Assembly (NCBI RefSeq): GCF_019336435.1
Contig: NZ_JAHWXQ010000001.1
Span: forward strand, 1,426,001 to 1,490,000
Source of the DNA: Pontibacter populi
GTDB taxonomy: Bacteria; Bacteroidota; Bacteroidia; Cytophagales; Hymenobacteraceae
Direction of reading: 5' to 3'
DNA length: 64,000 nucleotides
The translations under genes were made by a program, and so were the position numbers. This document shows positions 45,091-53,984 of this stretch, piece by piece (position 1 is the stretch's first letter; the number at the start of each line of letters is the position of its first letter). The notes beneath the pieces are model-generated. The model did no database searches. It was given only the letters and a program-made list of their open reading frames with translations, and was not told the origin of the DNA.

Positions 45091-46740
45091 ATGAAACACC
45101 TCCATACCTATGGTTTTGTGCTGGCTGCACTACTTGCTTCGGGTTGTGCATCTACCAACAATTCCGCGAAAAGCCCTGAGACCAATGCCGAAAAACTTCG
45201 CGCAGCTGCAACCACCTATGGCCAGACCATAACTGCTGCCGATCTCTCAAAGCACCTGAACATTATTGCTTCTGACGAATACGAAGGCCGTAATACCGGC
45301 GAGAAAGGTCAGAAAATGGCTGCTGCGTACATTGCCAAAGAGTTTAAAGAAGATGGCTTAACAGGCCCTGTAACTGCCGGCAGCAACCCATATTACCAGA
45401 CATTTGACCTGGAAAAAAGCCAGTGGGGTGAAGGCCACATTTTAATTGGTGATAAGAAGTTTCTGATGATGCAGGACTTCTTTGTACTTGGCAGCTCTCC
45501 TTATCAGACCGAGCAAACTACTGATGTGGTTTTTGCAGGTTATGGTATAGACGATGAAAAGTACTCTGATTATGCTAATGTTGATGTAACCGGCAAAATG
45601 GTTGTTGTGCTTGCCGGCGAGCCAAAAGGAAGTAACGGTAACTACCTGATCAGTGGAACTACCAAAGCATCTGACTGGGGCAACGACTATCGTTCCAAGC
45701 GTAATGCCGCTACCAAACGCGGTGCCAAAAGCGTGCTTATAGTTACCGGCACATCTGCCGACGAGTTTAACAGTCTTACACAGCGTTATAAGTCTTATGC
45801 TTCACGTCCGTCTTTAGGGCTGAAGAGCGAAGGCAAACAGGAAAACGCCGCTGTAATGTTTGTATCACCGGTAGCTGGTGCAGCTTTACTGAACACAACT
45901 CCTGAAAAACTACTTGCTTACAGCAGCAATGTGGCCAAAGCTGGCAAACCGGTAGCATCTGCTTTTACAGCGCCAAAAAACGTTAAAGTGGTGACTTCGC
46001 GCATTACTACGCCGGTGCCAACCGAAAACGTACTGGGCTTTATTGAAGGCTCTGATAAAAAAGACGAAGTAGTAGTTGTAACAGCGCACTATGACCACGT
46101 TGGCATAGAGCAGGATGCACCTGGCGATGACAAGATCTTTAACGGCGCGAACGACGATGGTTCTGGTACAGTAGCTGTAATCGAACTGGCCGAAGCATTT
46201 GCACAGGCGAAGAAAGAAGGCAAAGGCCCGCGCCGCAGCATTCTGTTTATGACCGTAACTGCCGAAGAAAAAGGCTTGCTAGGTTCTGAATACTACTCAG
46301 AAAACCCGATTTTCCCGCTGGCTAACACGGTGGCTAACGTAAACATCGACATGATCGGCCGCATGGACTTCGACCATGAAAAGCAGAACGACAGCAACTA
46401 TATTTATGTGATCGGGTCAGACAAGCTTTCTTCAGAGCTGCACTCCATTAACGAAGAGGCGAACCAGAAGTACGTGAACCTGAAGCTTGACTACAAGTTT
46501 AACGACGAGAACGATCCGAACCGTTTTTACTACCGTTCAGACCACTATAACTTCGCTAAGAACGGTATTCCGATCATTTTCTACTTTAACGGTGTGCACG
46601 CAGATTACCACAAAGCCAGCGACTCAGTAGATAAGATCTTATTCGACAGTGCTGAAAAAGTAGCTCGTTTAGCCTTCTATACTACTTGGGAACTTGCTAA
46701 CCGCGACAACCGCATTGTAGTAGACAGCAATAAAAAGTAA
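45091..46740 (+). CDS. M28-family zinc peptidase with PA domain, lipoprotein
   Basis: Exported aminopeptidase-like enzyme. 549 residues. Lipobox LLASGCAS (Cys about 19); M28 domain with an inserted PA domain (about 145-275). Zinc ligands are in VVTAHYDHVG, NGANDDGSGTVAV (bridging Asp), TAEEKGLLGS (catalytic and ligand Glu), NVNIDMIGR and RSDHYNFAKNGIPIIFYFNG. So active-site residues are complete. Possibly co-transcribed with ispF. Confidence 0.92.
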   Translation: MKHLHTYGFVLAALLASGCASTNNSAKSPETNAEKLRAAATTYGQTITAADLSKHLNIIASDEYEGRNTGEKGQKMAAAYIAKEFKEDGLTGPVTAGSNPYYQTFDLEKSQWGEGHILIGDKKFLMMQDFFVLGSSPYQTEQTTDVVFAGYGIDDEKYSDYANVDVTGKMVVVLAGEPKGSNGNYLISGTTKASDWGNDYRSKRNAATKRGAKSVLIVTGTSADEFNSLTQRYKSYASRPSLGLKSEGKQENAAVMFVSPVAGAALLNTTPEKLLAYSSNVAKAGKPVASAFTAPKNVKVVTSRITTPVPTENVLGFIEGSDKKDEVVVVTAHYDHVGIEQDAPGDDKIFNGANDDGSGTVAVIELAEAFAQAKKEGKGPRRSILFMTVTAEEKGLLGSEYYSENPIFPLANTVANVNIDMIGRMDFDHEKQNDSNYIYVIGSDKLSSELHSINEEANQKYVNLKLDYKFNDENDPNRFYYRSDHYNFAKNGIPIIFYFNGVHADYHKASDSVDKILFDSAEKVARLAFYTTWELANRDNRIVVDSNKK

Positions 46741-46751
46741 GCTTTTATAGT

Positions 46752-46872
46752 TAGAGAGTTTGGGAGTTTAAGAGTTAGAGAAGAATGAGTTAAAGAAGTA
46801 AGAATGACAAACAGTTTTCTTATTTCTTGCAAAACTCTTAAACTCACTAACTCCTAAACTCCCAAACTCTTT
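46752..46872. repeat. Large inverted repeat made of heptad units
   Basis: TTAGAGAGTTTGGGAGTTTA... (46751-46783) faces ...CTCCTAAACTCCCAAACTCT (46833-46870). Arms are about 33-38 bases with mismatches, 50-base spacer. May serve as a terminator for the peptidase gene, or be a mobile repeat. Confidence 0.65.
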
Positions 46873-46945
46873 ATACCTTTAAGGGGTTTTTCTTTTTTAT
46901 AGTTGCGGCAACTATAAATCAGCCAATATAGTAGGCGAAATAGTT

Positions 46946-48316
46946 ATGAGTAAATTAAAGCAGTTTCTGATCGATTCGGAAACAAAGTCATTCGACCAGA
47001 ACCACCGCGCCACCATCAGGTTTAACATCGGTAAGTACAATGCCGCTGTGCAGCGTGGCCTCACCCAATATTCTGATCACGAACTCGCGCGTGAGCGTGC
47101 CTCCTATATAAAAACCAATACCATTAAGGACCTGGACAAGTACCTGATGGAGTTTGAAGCCAATTTTACTGCCCGTGGCGGCAAAGTTATCTGGGCACGC
47201 GATGCGCAGGAAGCTTTAAAGGAGATTGGCGAGATCATGAAGCGCAAACGTGCCAAATCTGTTGTTAAATCCAAGTCGATGATAACAGAGGAAATACACA
47301 TGAACGAGTTCCTGGAAAAGAATGGCGTGGAAGTGGTGGAAACGGACCTTGGCGAATACATTGTGCAGCTGGCTGAGCAACGCCCCTACCATATTGTAAC
47401 ACCGGCTATGCACATGTCTAAAAAAGATATTGCTGAGCTGTTTGTGCGCAAACTTAACATAGCCCCTACCGACGATGCCCAAGAGTTAGTTGGCGTAGCC
47501 CGTCGCCTTCTGCGCGATAAATACACATCTGCCGAAATTGGTATAACCGGCGGTAACTTTCTGTTGGCCGATGTGGGCGGCGTAGCTGTAACCGAGAACG
47601 AAGGTAACGCCCGCTTATCAACCACCTTCCCCAAAACGCATATTGCTATAGTTGGTATCGAGAAAATGTTGCCGTCTATTATGGACCTGGACCTTTTCTG
47701 GCCACTGCTGAGCACCAGCGGAACAGGGCAGAATGTAACCGTTTACAACACCATATTTACCGGTCCGCGCCAGCCAAACGAAAAGGATGGTCCGGAAGAA
47801 ATGTATGTTATACTGCTGGATAACGGCCGAACGGAATTAATGTCTCACCCTGAGAAGCGTGAAGCCTTAAACTGTATTCGCTGTGGTGCCTGCCTTAACA
47901 TTTGCCCGGTATACAAAAACATTGGCGGCCATACGTACGAGAGTACTTACAGTGGCCCGATCGGTTCTGTGCTTACGCCGCACTTTAACGGCATGGCCGA
48001 GAACAAACACCTGAGCTTTGCCAGTTCGCTGTGCGGTGCCTGTACTTCTGTTTGCCCGGTTAAAATTAATATCCATAACCTGCTGCTGCTTAACCGCAAG
48101 CAAAGCGTGGACATGGGCCTTGCCGACAAGCAGGAAAAAACTGCCTTTAAGTTCTGGCTAAAAGCCATGAAGAGCCGCAAACTAATGAACATGGCTCCAT
48201 CCGGCATCAAGAACTATGTAGTAAAATACATTCTGAAAGATACCTGGAGCAAGCGCCGCGAACCAATGAAGATAGCGCCAAAATCATTTAACCAGCTCTG
48301 GAAGGAAAGATCTTAA
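46946..48316 (+). CDS. lutB: LutB-like iron-sulfur protein (lactate utilisation)
   Basis: Electron-transfer subunit of the LutABC L-lactate dehydrogenase. 456 residues: DUF162 domain (about 50-300) and two 4Fe-4S clusters, CIRCGACLNICP (about 312-323) and LCGACTSVCP (about 361-373). ETDLGEYIVQLA and GGNFLLADVGGVAVTENEGNARL are signature regions. lutA and lutC are not next to it in this window, unlike in Bacillus. Ends at a bidirectional terminator. Confidence 0.92.
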   Translation: MSKLKQFLIDSETKSFDQNHRATIRFNIGKYNAAVQRGLTQYSDHELARERASYIKTNTIKDLDKYLMEFEANFTARGGKVIWARDAQEALKEIGEIMKRKRAKSVVKSKSMITEEIHMNEFLEKNGVEVVETDLGEYIVQLAEQRPYHIVTPAMHMSKKDIAELFVRKLNIAPTDDAQELVGVARRLLRDKYTSAEIGITGGNFLLADVGGVAVTENEGNARLSTTFPKTHIAIVGIEKMLPSIMDLDLFWPLLSTSGTGQNVTVYNTIFTGPRQPNEKDGPEEMYVILLDNGRTELMSHPEKREALNCIRCGACLNICPVYKNIGGHTYESTYSGPIGSVLTPHFNGMAENKHLSFASSLCGACTSVCPVKINIHNLLLLNRKQSVDMGLADKQEKTAFKFWLKAMKSRKLMNMAPSGIKNYVVKYILKDTWSKRREPMKIAPKSFNQLWKERS

Positions 48317-48386
48317 TTGCAGATTGTTGATTTAGAGCTCTATAGTTCAGCACACTTTTCATTCTAATCCTGATTCAGATATAAAC

Positions 48387-48418
48387 AAAACGGCCTGCAA
48401 ACTATAGCAGGCCGTTTT
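48387..48418. terminator. Bidirectional terminator with AACTATAG in its loop
   Basis: Perfect 12-bp stem AAAACGGCCTGC (48387-48398) with GCAGGCCGTTTT (48407-48418); the loop AAACTATA is the window motif. Between convergent lutB and the asparagine synthetase gene. Confidence 0.9.
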
Positions 48419-48475
48419 ACTTTACATTATTATCCGGATTATCTCCATTATCAGGGTCGTTCATAAGGCTATAGT

Positions 48476-49432
48476 TTAAAACATGGAAGCGTGCCCAGGT
48501 TTGCGCGGGAACACTGTTACATCATCAATATCTTTGATCTTGCAGATAAAGCGGGTCATGCGCTCCACCCCAAATCCCGCACCGGCTGTTTTGGGTAATA
48601 GACCTCTTTTCGCCACTTCCAGGTAGTCCTCAAATATCTCTTTGTTAGCTCCCGTTTCAGCCATGCGTTTCAGTAGTTGCTTATAGTTGTTCTCGCGCTC
48701 TGCACCCGATAGGCCTTCTCCAAAACCATTCGGCCATACAAGGTCATAGTTAAAATAAGTGCCCGGTTTCATCTGGTCTTCTTTGTCATAAAACTCGCGC
48801 TTGTGGTTCAGTAGCCAGAACGGGGAATCAGACATCCGGGATTGCAGCATTTCATAATCAGGACCTAAGGCAGCTTCTAGCTTCTCGGTGCGGTAAACAG
48901 GCCATTTCTCGTATTGTGGCAATAGTTCTCCGCGTAATTTCAGCAGCAGCTCAGGCAATTCAGCGTTCAGGCGTGCAAACACAAAGTTTACCAGGTCCTC
49001 CATAAACTCCATCACATAAAAACGGTCCTTGTTCTTAAACTCAAAGTCTATCTGGGTAAACTCGAACAAATGGCGGCCTGTTCCGGCACGGTCTGCAAAC
49101 TCCAAGCGCACGTTCGGCGACACGATGTAAAGACTATCGAGAGCAGGGTTAAGCAGTGCCAGCTGTTTATGAAAGATCATGGATTTGGTAAGGCTCCAGC
49201 GCTTATCGGCATACGGTATGCTGGCATCTGCCACGCCATGGTTAAGCGGGTCTGTAATCGGAGACAGCATCAGCGGCATAAGCTGCGTTAGCCCTTTCCT
49301 GAACATAAACTCGTGCGTAGCCCGCACAATGCCCTGCTGCACCTGTAATATCCCTGGCAGGGCAGGCCGGCTCAGGCGGCCCAGCATCTGGTCGATAGCG
49401 GTGGGGGTTTCTAAAACTGGTGGTTCCATCAT
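48476..49432 (-). CDS. Archaeal-type asparagine synthetase (AsnRS paralogue)
   Basis: Predicted to make asparagine from aspartate, ammonia and ATP. 318 residues, corresponding to the catalytic core of class II asparaginyl/aspartyl-tRNA synthetases without the anticodon-binding OB domain. Motif 2 is in RAGTGRHLFEFTQIDFEF and motif 3 in GAGFGVERMTRF (Arg291). This is the layout of the Pyrococcus asparagine synthetase-related protein. It is divergently placed from an Lrp/AsnC regulator, like asnA and asnC of E. coli, which supports the metabolic assignment. True substrate is inferred. Two adjacent ATGs start it. Confidence 0.82.
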   Translation of the reverse strand: MMEPPVLETPTAIDQMLGRLSRPALPGILQVQQGIVRATHEFMFRKGLTQLMPLMLSPITDPLNHGVADASIPYADKRWSLTKSMIFHKQLALLNPALDSLYIVSPNVRLEFADRAGTGRHLFEFTQIDFEFKNKDRFYVMEFMEDLVNFVFARLNAELPELLLKLRGELLPQYEKWPVYRTEKLEAALGPDYEMLQSRMSDSPFWLLNHKREFYDKEDQMKPGTYFNYDLVWPNGFGEGLSGAERENNYKQLLKRMAETGANKEIFEDYLEVAKRGLLPKTAGAGFGVERMTRFICKIKDIDDVTVFPRKPGHASMF

Positions 49433-49463
49433 GTTAAACTGGTTTATTGGTTAATAATTTATA

Positions 49464-49488
49464 AGTGTGAAATGTTAATATTTACACT
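49464..49488. promoter_or_regulatory. Candidate operator of the AsnC-like regulator
   Basis: Inverted repeat AGTGTGAAAT (49464-49473), GTTAAT spacer, ATTTACACT (49480-49488): arms match apart from one extra G. It lies midway between the two divergent starts. AsnC/Lrp dimers bind such A/T-rich imperfect palindromes. Confidence 0.5.
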
Positions 49489-49546
49489 GCAATTTTAAAT
49501 AGTTTCCAAGAAACGGTTGATACCAGTGTTATAATTTTAATTTTTA

Positions 49547-49554
49547 TAGGTTTG
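49547..49554 (+). promoter_or_regulatory. Putative -7 element for the AsnC-like gene
   Basis: TAGGTTTG fits TAnnTTTG, 11 bases before the ATG at 49566. The -33 partner is not clear. Confidence 0.4.
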
Positions 49555-49565
49555 TATTAAAAATA

Positions 49566-50051
49566 ATGAAATTTAGTGCTGATATTGGCGATATGAATTA
49601 CCAAATTGATAATCTGGATAAGCAGATTCTGATTTTGCTGATGCAGGATGTGGTGCAGCCTTATACAGAAATTGCAAAGGAATTAGGCGTATCCGGCGGA
49701 ACGATACATGTGCGGATGCGCAAGCTAACTGAGATGGGTGTGGTAAAAGGTAGCCAGCTTATAGTTGACCCGGCCTCTTTAGGATATGATATCTGTGCGT
49801 TTATCGGTGTTTTCCTGGAGAAAGGCTCGGAGTACCGGGAGGCGGTAGAGCAAATGCGGCAGATCCCTGAGATTGTAGAGCTGCACTACACGACGGGCTC
49901 TTACAGTATGTTTGCAAAAATTATCTGCCGGGATACAAAACACCTGCGCGAAGTGCTGAACGAAAAACTGCAAACTATAGCCGGCGTGCAACGCACCGAA
50001 ACATTTATATCGCTGGAAGAAAGCATAAACCGCCAGATAACAATAGAATAA
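49566..50051 (+). CDS. Lrp/AsnC-family transcriptional regulator
   Basis: DNA-binding amino-acid-responsive regulator. 161 residues: helix-turn-helix (about 20-60, YTEIAKELGVSGGTIHVRMRKLTEMGVVKGS) and a C-terminal RAM ligand domain (about 75-150, ending QTIAGVQRTETFISLEES). A second Met at 49593 (MNYQIDNLDKQIL) is the more usual family start and may be the true one. Divergent from the asparagine synthetase gene, with a palindrome between; it probably regulates that gene and itself in response to asparagine or another amino acid (inference). Confidence 0.92.
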   Translation: MKFSADIGDMNYQIDNLDKQILILLMQDVVQPYTEIAKELGVSGGTIHVRMRKLTEMGVVKGSQLIVDPASLGYDICAFIGVFLEKGSEYREAVEQMRQIPEIVELHYTTGSYSMFAKIICRDTKHLREVLNEKLQTIAGVQRTETFISLEESINRQITIE

Positions 50052-50083
50052 AAAAGGCCTGCTATAGTTAGCAGGCCTTTTTT
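50050..50083. terminator. Bidirectional terminator with CTATAGTT around its loop
   Basis: AAAAAAGGCCTGCTA (50050-50064) with TAGCAGGCCTTTTTT (50069-50083), loop TAGT. The CTATAGTT word spans the apex. Confidence 0.92.
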
Positions 50084-50093
50084 ATAGTTATAT

Positions 50094-51353
50094 TTACTTT
50101 AGTTTCTCAAGTGCGGTACGTAATCTGCCAAGGGAATTTTCAATCTCTTCCAGCGAGGCACCACCAACCGATAAACGGAACCAGTTAAGATCAGGCGCTG
50201 ACCCGAAAGCTGAGAAAGGAACTATAGCCAGCTTTGCTTCTGACAAAATATAGAAGGTAATGTCTTTACTTGTTTGCAGCAGGTCGCCGTTCGGAGTTGT
50301 TTTACCGGCCAGGTCCATTTTTACTGATAGGTAAATGGCACCCATCGGCTCAATGGCATCTACAGCGAAACCCTGCTCTTTCAGGTCCTTAAAACCTTTA
50401 TAAAGCACGTTCAGGCTACGCTGAATTTTGTGCTTCAGTTCGTGCATAAAGCTATACACCTGCTCCGGTTGCTTTAAGTAACGGGCTGTAGCTATCTGTT
50501 CGGCTTTTGGAGCCCAGGCACCTACGTGACCAAGTATTGCTTTCATTTTATCCATTACTATAGTTGGGCCATATGCATAACCAACCCGCACGCCGGTAGC
50601 AGCAAAGCTCTTCGAAATGCCATCGATATACACCACATAATCGCGCAGCTCAGGGCGCAGGTTAACCGGGTCATAATGTTTGTGCTCGGGCCCGAAGGTC
50701 AGCATCCAGTAGATTTGGTCGTATAGTATATAAAGTGGTTTTTCGCCCTCTTTGCGGCTTTTGTTTTCTTCAATTACCAGGTCGCATATTTCCTGCAGGT
50801 CCTTTTTAGAGAACATGGTACCCGTCGGGTTAAGCGGGGAGCACAAAGCCAGCATCGTTGCGCCTTTCAGGTGCGGAGCCACATCAGCAGCCGTTGGCAT
50901 AAAGTTGTTTTCGGCACGGGTCTCTACCATTACCGGTGTTGCGCCCGACAAATGGCAATAGTGGTTATTGTTCCAGGATGGTGTCGGGAAAACTACTTTA
51001 TCGCCTGGGTCAACCAGGGCAAGGTAGGTGGCATAGATCAGCGGGCGTGAGCCACCAGCTACCAGAATATCGTTTTCCGGGTATTTCAGGCCCAGTTTAT
51101 CTTCTGTAAAAGCAACTACAGCCTGCCGCAATACAGCCACGCCGTTTGCGGGCGGATAGTTGGTGTGTCCTTCGTTATAAGCCTGGGTTATACCTTCTTT
51201 CAGTTCCTGCGGAATAGGATAAATACTTGGGTCAAAGTCCCCGATGGTAAGGTTACAGATCTGTTCTCCACGCGCTATCATGGAGTTTACCTCGCCAGCT
51301 ACCTTTATAATTTCGGAGCCGATCAGGTTTTGAGCCATTTTTGAAACGGTCAT
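50094..51353 (-). CDS. Class I/II pyridoxal-phosphate aminotransferase
   Basis: Transfers amino groups between amino and 2-oxo acids; aspartate-aminotransferase-like. About 419 residues from ATG 51351-51353 (MTVSKMAQNLIGSEI); an upstream in-frame start gives 18 more residues that look non-conserved. PLP-binding features: CSPLNPTGTMFSKKDL, the YDQIYWML Asp/Tyr, and the Schiff-base Lys in DGISKSFAATGVRVGY. Convergent with the AsnC regulator; an aspartate link to asparagine synthesis is plausible but not proven. Confidence 0.9.
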   Translation of the reverse strand: MTVSKMAQNLIGSEIIKVAGEVNSMIARGEQICNLTIGDFDPSIYPIPQELKEGITQAYNEGHTNYPPANGVAVLRQAVVAFTEDKLGLKYPENDILVAGGSRPLIYATYLALVDPGDKVVFPTPSWNNNHYCHLSGATPVMVETRAENNFMPTAADVAPHLKGATMLALCSPLNPTGTMFSKKDLQEICDLVIEENKSRKEGEKPLYILYDQIYWMLTFGPEHKHYDPVNLRPELRDYVVYIDGISKSFAATGVRVGYAYGPTIVMDKMKAILGHVGAWAPKAEQIATARYLKQPEQVYSFMHELKHKIQRSLNVLYKGFKDLKEQGFAVDAIEPMGAIYLSVKMDLAGKTTPNGDLLQTSKDITFYILSEAKLAIVPFSAFGSAPDLNWFRLSVGGASLEEIENSLGRLRTALEKLK

Positions 51354-51521
51354 GCTACGTTGGGTTTGGTTACTGCAAGTTACGATTTCCAGAAAAGTAT
51401 TGCCCACATTACCGGCAAAAAACCTGTAAAAGCCAACCGCCCGGACAAACTGTTTATAGTTTACCCGGGCGGTTAGTTATAGTTTAAGTATAGATAAGAT
51501 GCTTTTTATCTGCTTGTGTGG

Positions 51522-51625
51522 TCATCCCCCTGCCCCCTTCAAAGGGGGACTTTATCTGCATAAGTAATTCAACTATAGATTAACGCATTGCTGATTGTCC
51601 CCCTTTGAAGGGGGTAGGGGGATGA
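51522..51625. repeat. 29-base inverted repeat of the CCCCCTTTGAAGGGGG family
   Basis: Arms 51522-51550 and 51597-51625 are complementary with one G-T mismatch. Each arm also contains its own smaller palindrome (CCCCCTTTGAAGGGGG type). The 46-base middle holds an AACTATAG word. A degraded half lies near 57967-57993. May act as terminator for two convergent transcription units; looks like a REP or MITE-like element. Confidence 0.8.
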
Positions 51626-51641
51626 TTTTACGATACCAGAG

Positions 51642-52817
51642 TTACCACTTATAGTAACCATTCTCTTCGCCATCATTCAGTATTTCGGCGGCAGTGTTGG
51701 GGCTGCGGTTGATGTCGGCCATCTTGCGGTTTTTCCAGACAGCTGCCGACTCGCGTACAGTATCCAGGTGCGCATCTGATTTAAGCTTTTCTTCCTCGCG
51801 CTTGGCTTCTATTTCAAATTCCTGGCGGGCTGCAAACTTGGCTTCGGCTACGGCGTGGCGGGTATCAAACTGCTTCTGACGTTCGGCTACGCGCTGCATT
51901 TCCTGGGTGGTCCGCTCATGTTCTACACCTTTCAGGATATCATCGTAAGGGCCTTTGTTGGTGATCAGTTTTGTAAAGATCGGGGCTGTTTCGAGCATAA
52001 TGAACAGCAGCGTAATAAAGAATACCGGCAGCCAGGGCAGTTTATTCAGGGCATCAATACGCGCCATCAGTCCATCGTAGTTCGAGAAGCTTTCCTGTCC
52101 TTCGTTCACTGTGGCATCATACTGTTTCATCAGGTCGGCAATGCGCTTTTCTTTTACCAGTATCCTGTCGGCGGCGCTGGCTTGCAGCAGTTTCAGCTCT
52201 TCGTCTACTTTATCGTACTGGCGTTTTTTCTCTTCGTAAATGGGGCCTTTACCTATTTTACCAGTCCCGCCAGTGCCATCAGACTCGGCAGCTACCAGTT
52301 CGTATAGTTTGTTGCGCTCCTTTATTTTAGCTTCTATCTCCGTTCGGATGGCAGTAATCTCACTTTTTACAGAGTCCACTTCGGCAAACTGCTTACCAAC
52401 CAACGCTTTGTGCTGTATGGCGAGCTCGGCTTGCTTTTCCTTAAGAATTGCCTGTATCTCCTTATCAAATATCTTCAGCTCCAGCGGCTTGGAGATAACC
52501 ACAGCCAGCACCAAAGCCAGAAAAATACGTGGCGTAACCATCAGCAGCTCTTTCCAGAAGCGGCCTTCTTTACGGATGGTAGAAACTATAAAACGGTCGA
52601 GGTTAAAGATAACGGCACCCCACAGCAGACCAAAAGCCACGGCCATTGGTACCGAATCGAAAACAGTGTAAAGGGCATAACCGCCCGAAATGCTGGCCAG
52701 CACACCCGTAAACAAAACGGTTGCGCCTACGCCGGCATATTTAATATGCTCCGATTTAGAGCATTTTTCAAGGATGGTGTCGTCGGCGCCGGCGCACCAC
52801 CAAAAGAAATTTTTCAT
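51642..52817 (-). CDS. DUF4407 membrane protein
   Basis: 391 residues. Begins MKNFFWWCAGADDTILEKCSKSEHIKY, the family hallmark. Three membrane helices near the N-terminus (about 28-50, 58-75, 90-110), a long periplasmic or cytosolic coiled coil (about 120-245), another membrane helix (about 263-283) and a second charged coiled coil to the end. Function unknown; present singly in many Bacteroidetes. Ends next to the inverted repeat. Confidence 0.85.
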   Translation of the reverse strand: MKNFFWWCAGADDTILEKCSKSEHIKYAGVGATVLFTGVLASISGGYALYTVFDSVPMAVAFGLLWGAVIFNLDRFIVSTIRKEGRFWKELLMVTPRIFLALVLAVVISKPLELKIFDKEIQAILKEKQAELAIQHKALVGKQFAEVDSVKSEITAIRTEIEAKIKERNKLYELVAAESDGTGGTGKIGKGPIYEEKKRQYDKVDEELKLLQASAADRILVKEKRIADLMKQYDATVNEGQESFSNYDGLMARIDALNKLPWLPVFFITLLFIMLETAPIFTKLITNKGPYDDILKGVEHERTTQEMQRVAERQKQFDTRHAVAEAKFAARQEFEIEAKREEEKLKSDAHLDTVRESAAVWKNRKMADINRSPNTAAEILNDGEENGYYKW

Positions 52818-52976
52818 GTAAATAAGTACCTGTACAGATTAGGACTGACGACAAAACAGCGCCAGTTGTGTTAACGGCCGCAAGTTACTGACTTTTATGC
52901 TTTTGAAGCCGTAAATGTGACGAACATCCTGCAAAATGTGATGAAAATGCAGTTAAATCCGCAACAGCAGTCCTGC

Positions 52977-53708
52977 TTAGTTAAGTTCACCGTTCTCTAC
53001 CGTTTCGTTCAGCTTTTCGTACAGCAGCAACGAAGCCATAGCACTGGCCAGCACCATACGTGTATCCGGTGTTAATTCGGGCTTCATCCATACTTTCGCA
53101 CCATTCAACACCTGCACTGCAGCCTGCGCTTCGTTTTCCAATAAGAATTCGTAACCGATAATTTCAGACACGGGCAAATTACTACCTTCAAAATTATAGA
53201 CCGGTTTCACCGTAAAGGTTGTTTCGCCATTAGATAGTTGTCCCATAAAATCTTCGCGATCCATAGGGTGGCCCGGGTCGGCGGTAATGAAGCGCCAGGC
53301 ATGGCTTTCAGGGGATGTAAAATAGCTGGCATAATATTCCAGGTTAGGAGCTAATTTGAATTTCCAGCCATCAACATTCAGTGATTTTTTTTGTAAGTCT
53401 GCCGCTGCGTAAATGTACCATTTCTGCCCTGCGCTATCCTGCACACTCAACTGGTATCGTTGACTGGCCTCTACATTTTCGTATATGAAGAGCGAAGACC
53501 TGGAACTATTACGCCAGCCGCGTTTTACATCCGCTACCTGGTAAGAGCCAATTGAGAATTTGCCATTCGGTTTATAAAACTTTCGACCTTCTATCGGCAG
53601 TTCTTCTGCTTCCTGCTGAAAAGAAGACTCAAGCGCCATACGTGGCAAGGTACAGGCAGTAATTGAGAATACTCCGGCAATTGCAGTAAAAAGTAAATAT
53701 TTCTTCAT
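52977..53708 (-). CDS. Lipoprotein of unknown function
   Basis: 243 residues. Signal peptide with lipobox SITAC (Cys about 19). The mature part is mixed beta with VADVKRGWRNSSRSS and a late NGAKVWMKPELTPDTRMVLASAMASLLLYEKL helix. No family recognised. Located alone, with its own upstream region. Fair confidence that it is real because of the signal and codon usage. Confidence 0.7.
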   Translation of the reverse strand: MKKYLLFTAIAGVFSITACTLPRMALESSFQQEAEELPIEGRKFYKPNGKFSIGSYQVADVKRGWRNSSRSSLFIYENVEASQRYQLSVQDSAGQKWYIYAAADLQKKSLNVDGWKFKLAPNLEYYASYFTSPESHAWRFITADPGHPMDREDFMGQLSNGETTFTVKPVYNFEGSNLPVSEIIGYEFLLENEAQAAVQVLNGAKVWMKPELTPDTRMVLASAMASLLLYEKLNETVENGELN

Positions 53709-53950
53709 AACAAGGATTGAATTTGAGAAGGTTATACATAAACTCCAGATAGCTTAACAGCTTCAAATCCTATGCCTTAAAATCTATATTATAACCCCTT
53801 AAAGTTTAATCCTTGAAAGTTTATATATTAAATTACAATATTTGCCCCTGGATGAATCTTCCTGATAAAAGTTTATAAAAAAGGGCAGAGAACCATGCGG
53901 CTCACTACCCTTTCTAACTTTCAGACGCAAAATATTGTGTCTCTACATAA

Positions 53951-53984
53951 TTCTTAAACTCTCTAACTCTTAAACTCCCAAACT
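53951..53984. repeat. Heptad repeat tract at the sdaAA stop codon
   Basis: TTCTTAAACTCTCTAACTC... on the plus strand; same type as 1893-1950 and 46752-46872 (complement). It begins directly at the stop codon. Confidence 0.55.

Noticed and set aside
48476-49432. Reading the asparagine synthetase-like gene as a full asparaginyl-tRNA synthetase
   Set aside because: At 318 residues it has no anticodon-binding domain.
51855-52874. Three long plus-strand frames opposite the DUF4407 gene
   Set aside because: Overlapping each other and antisense to a coiled-coil gene, a common source of long false frames.
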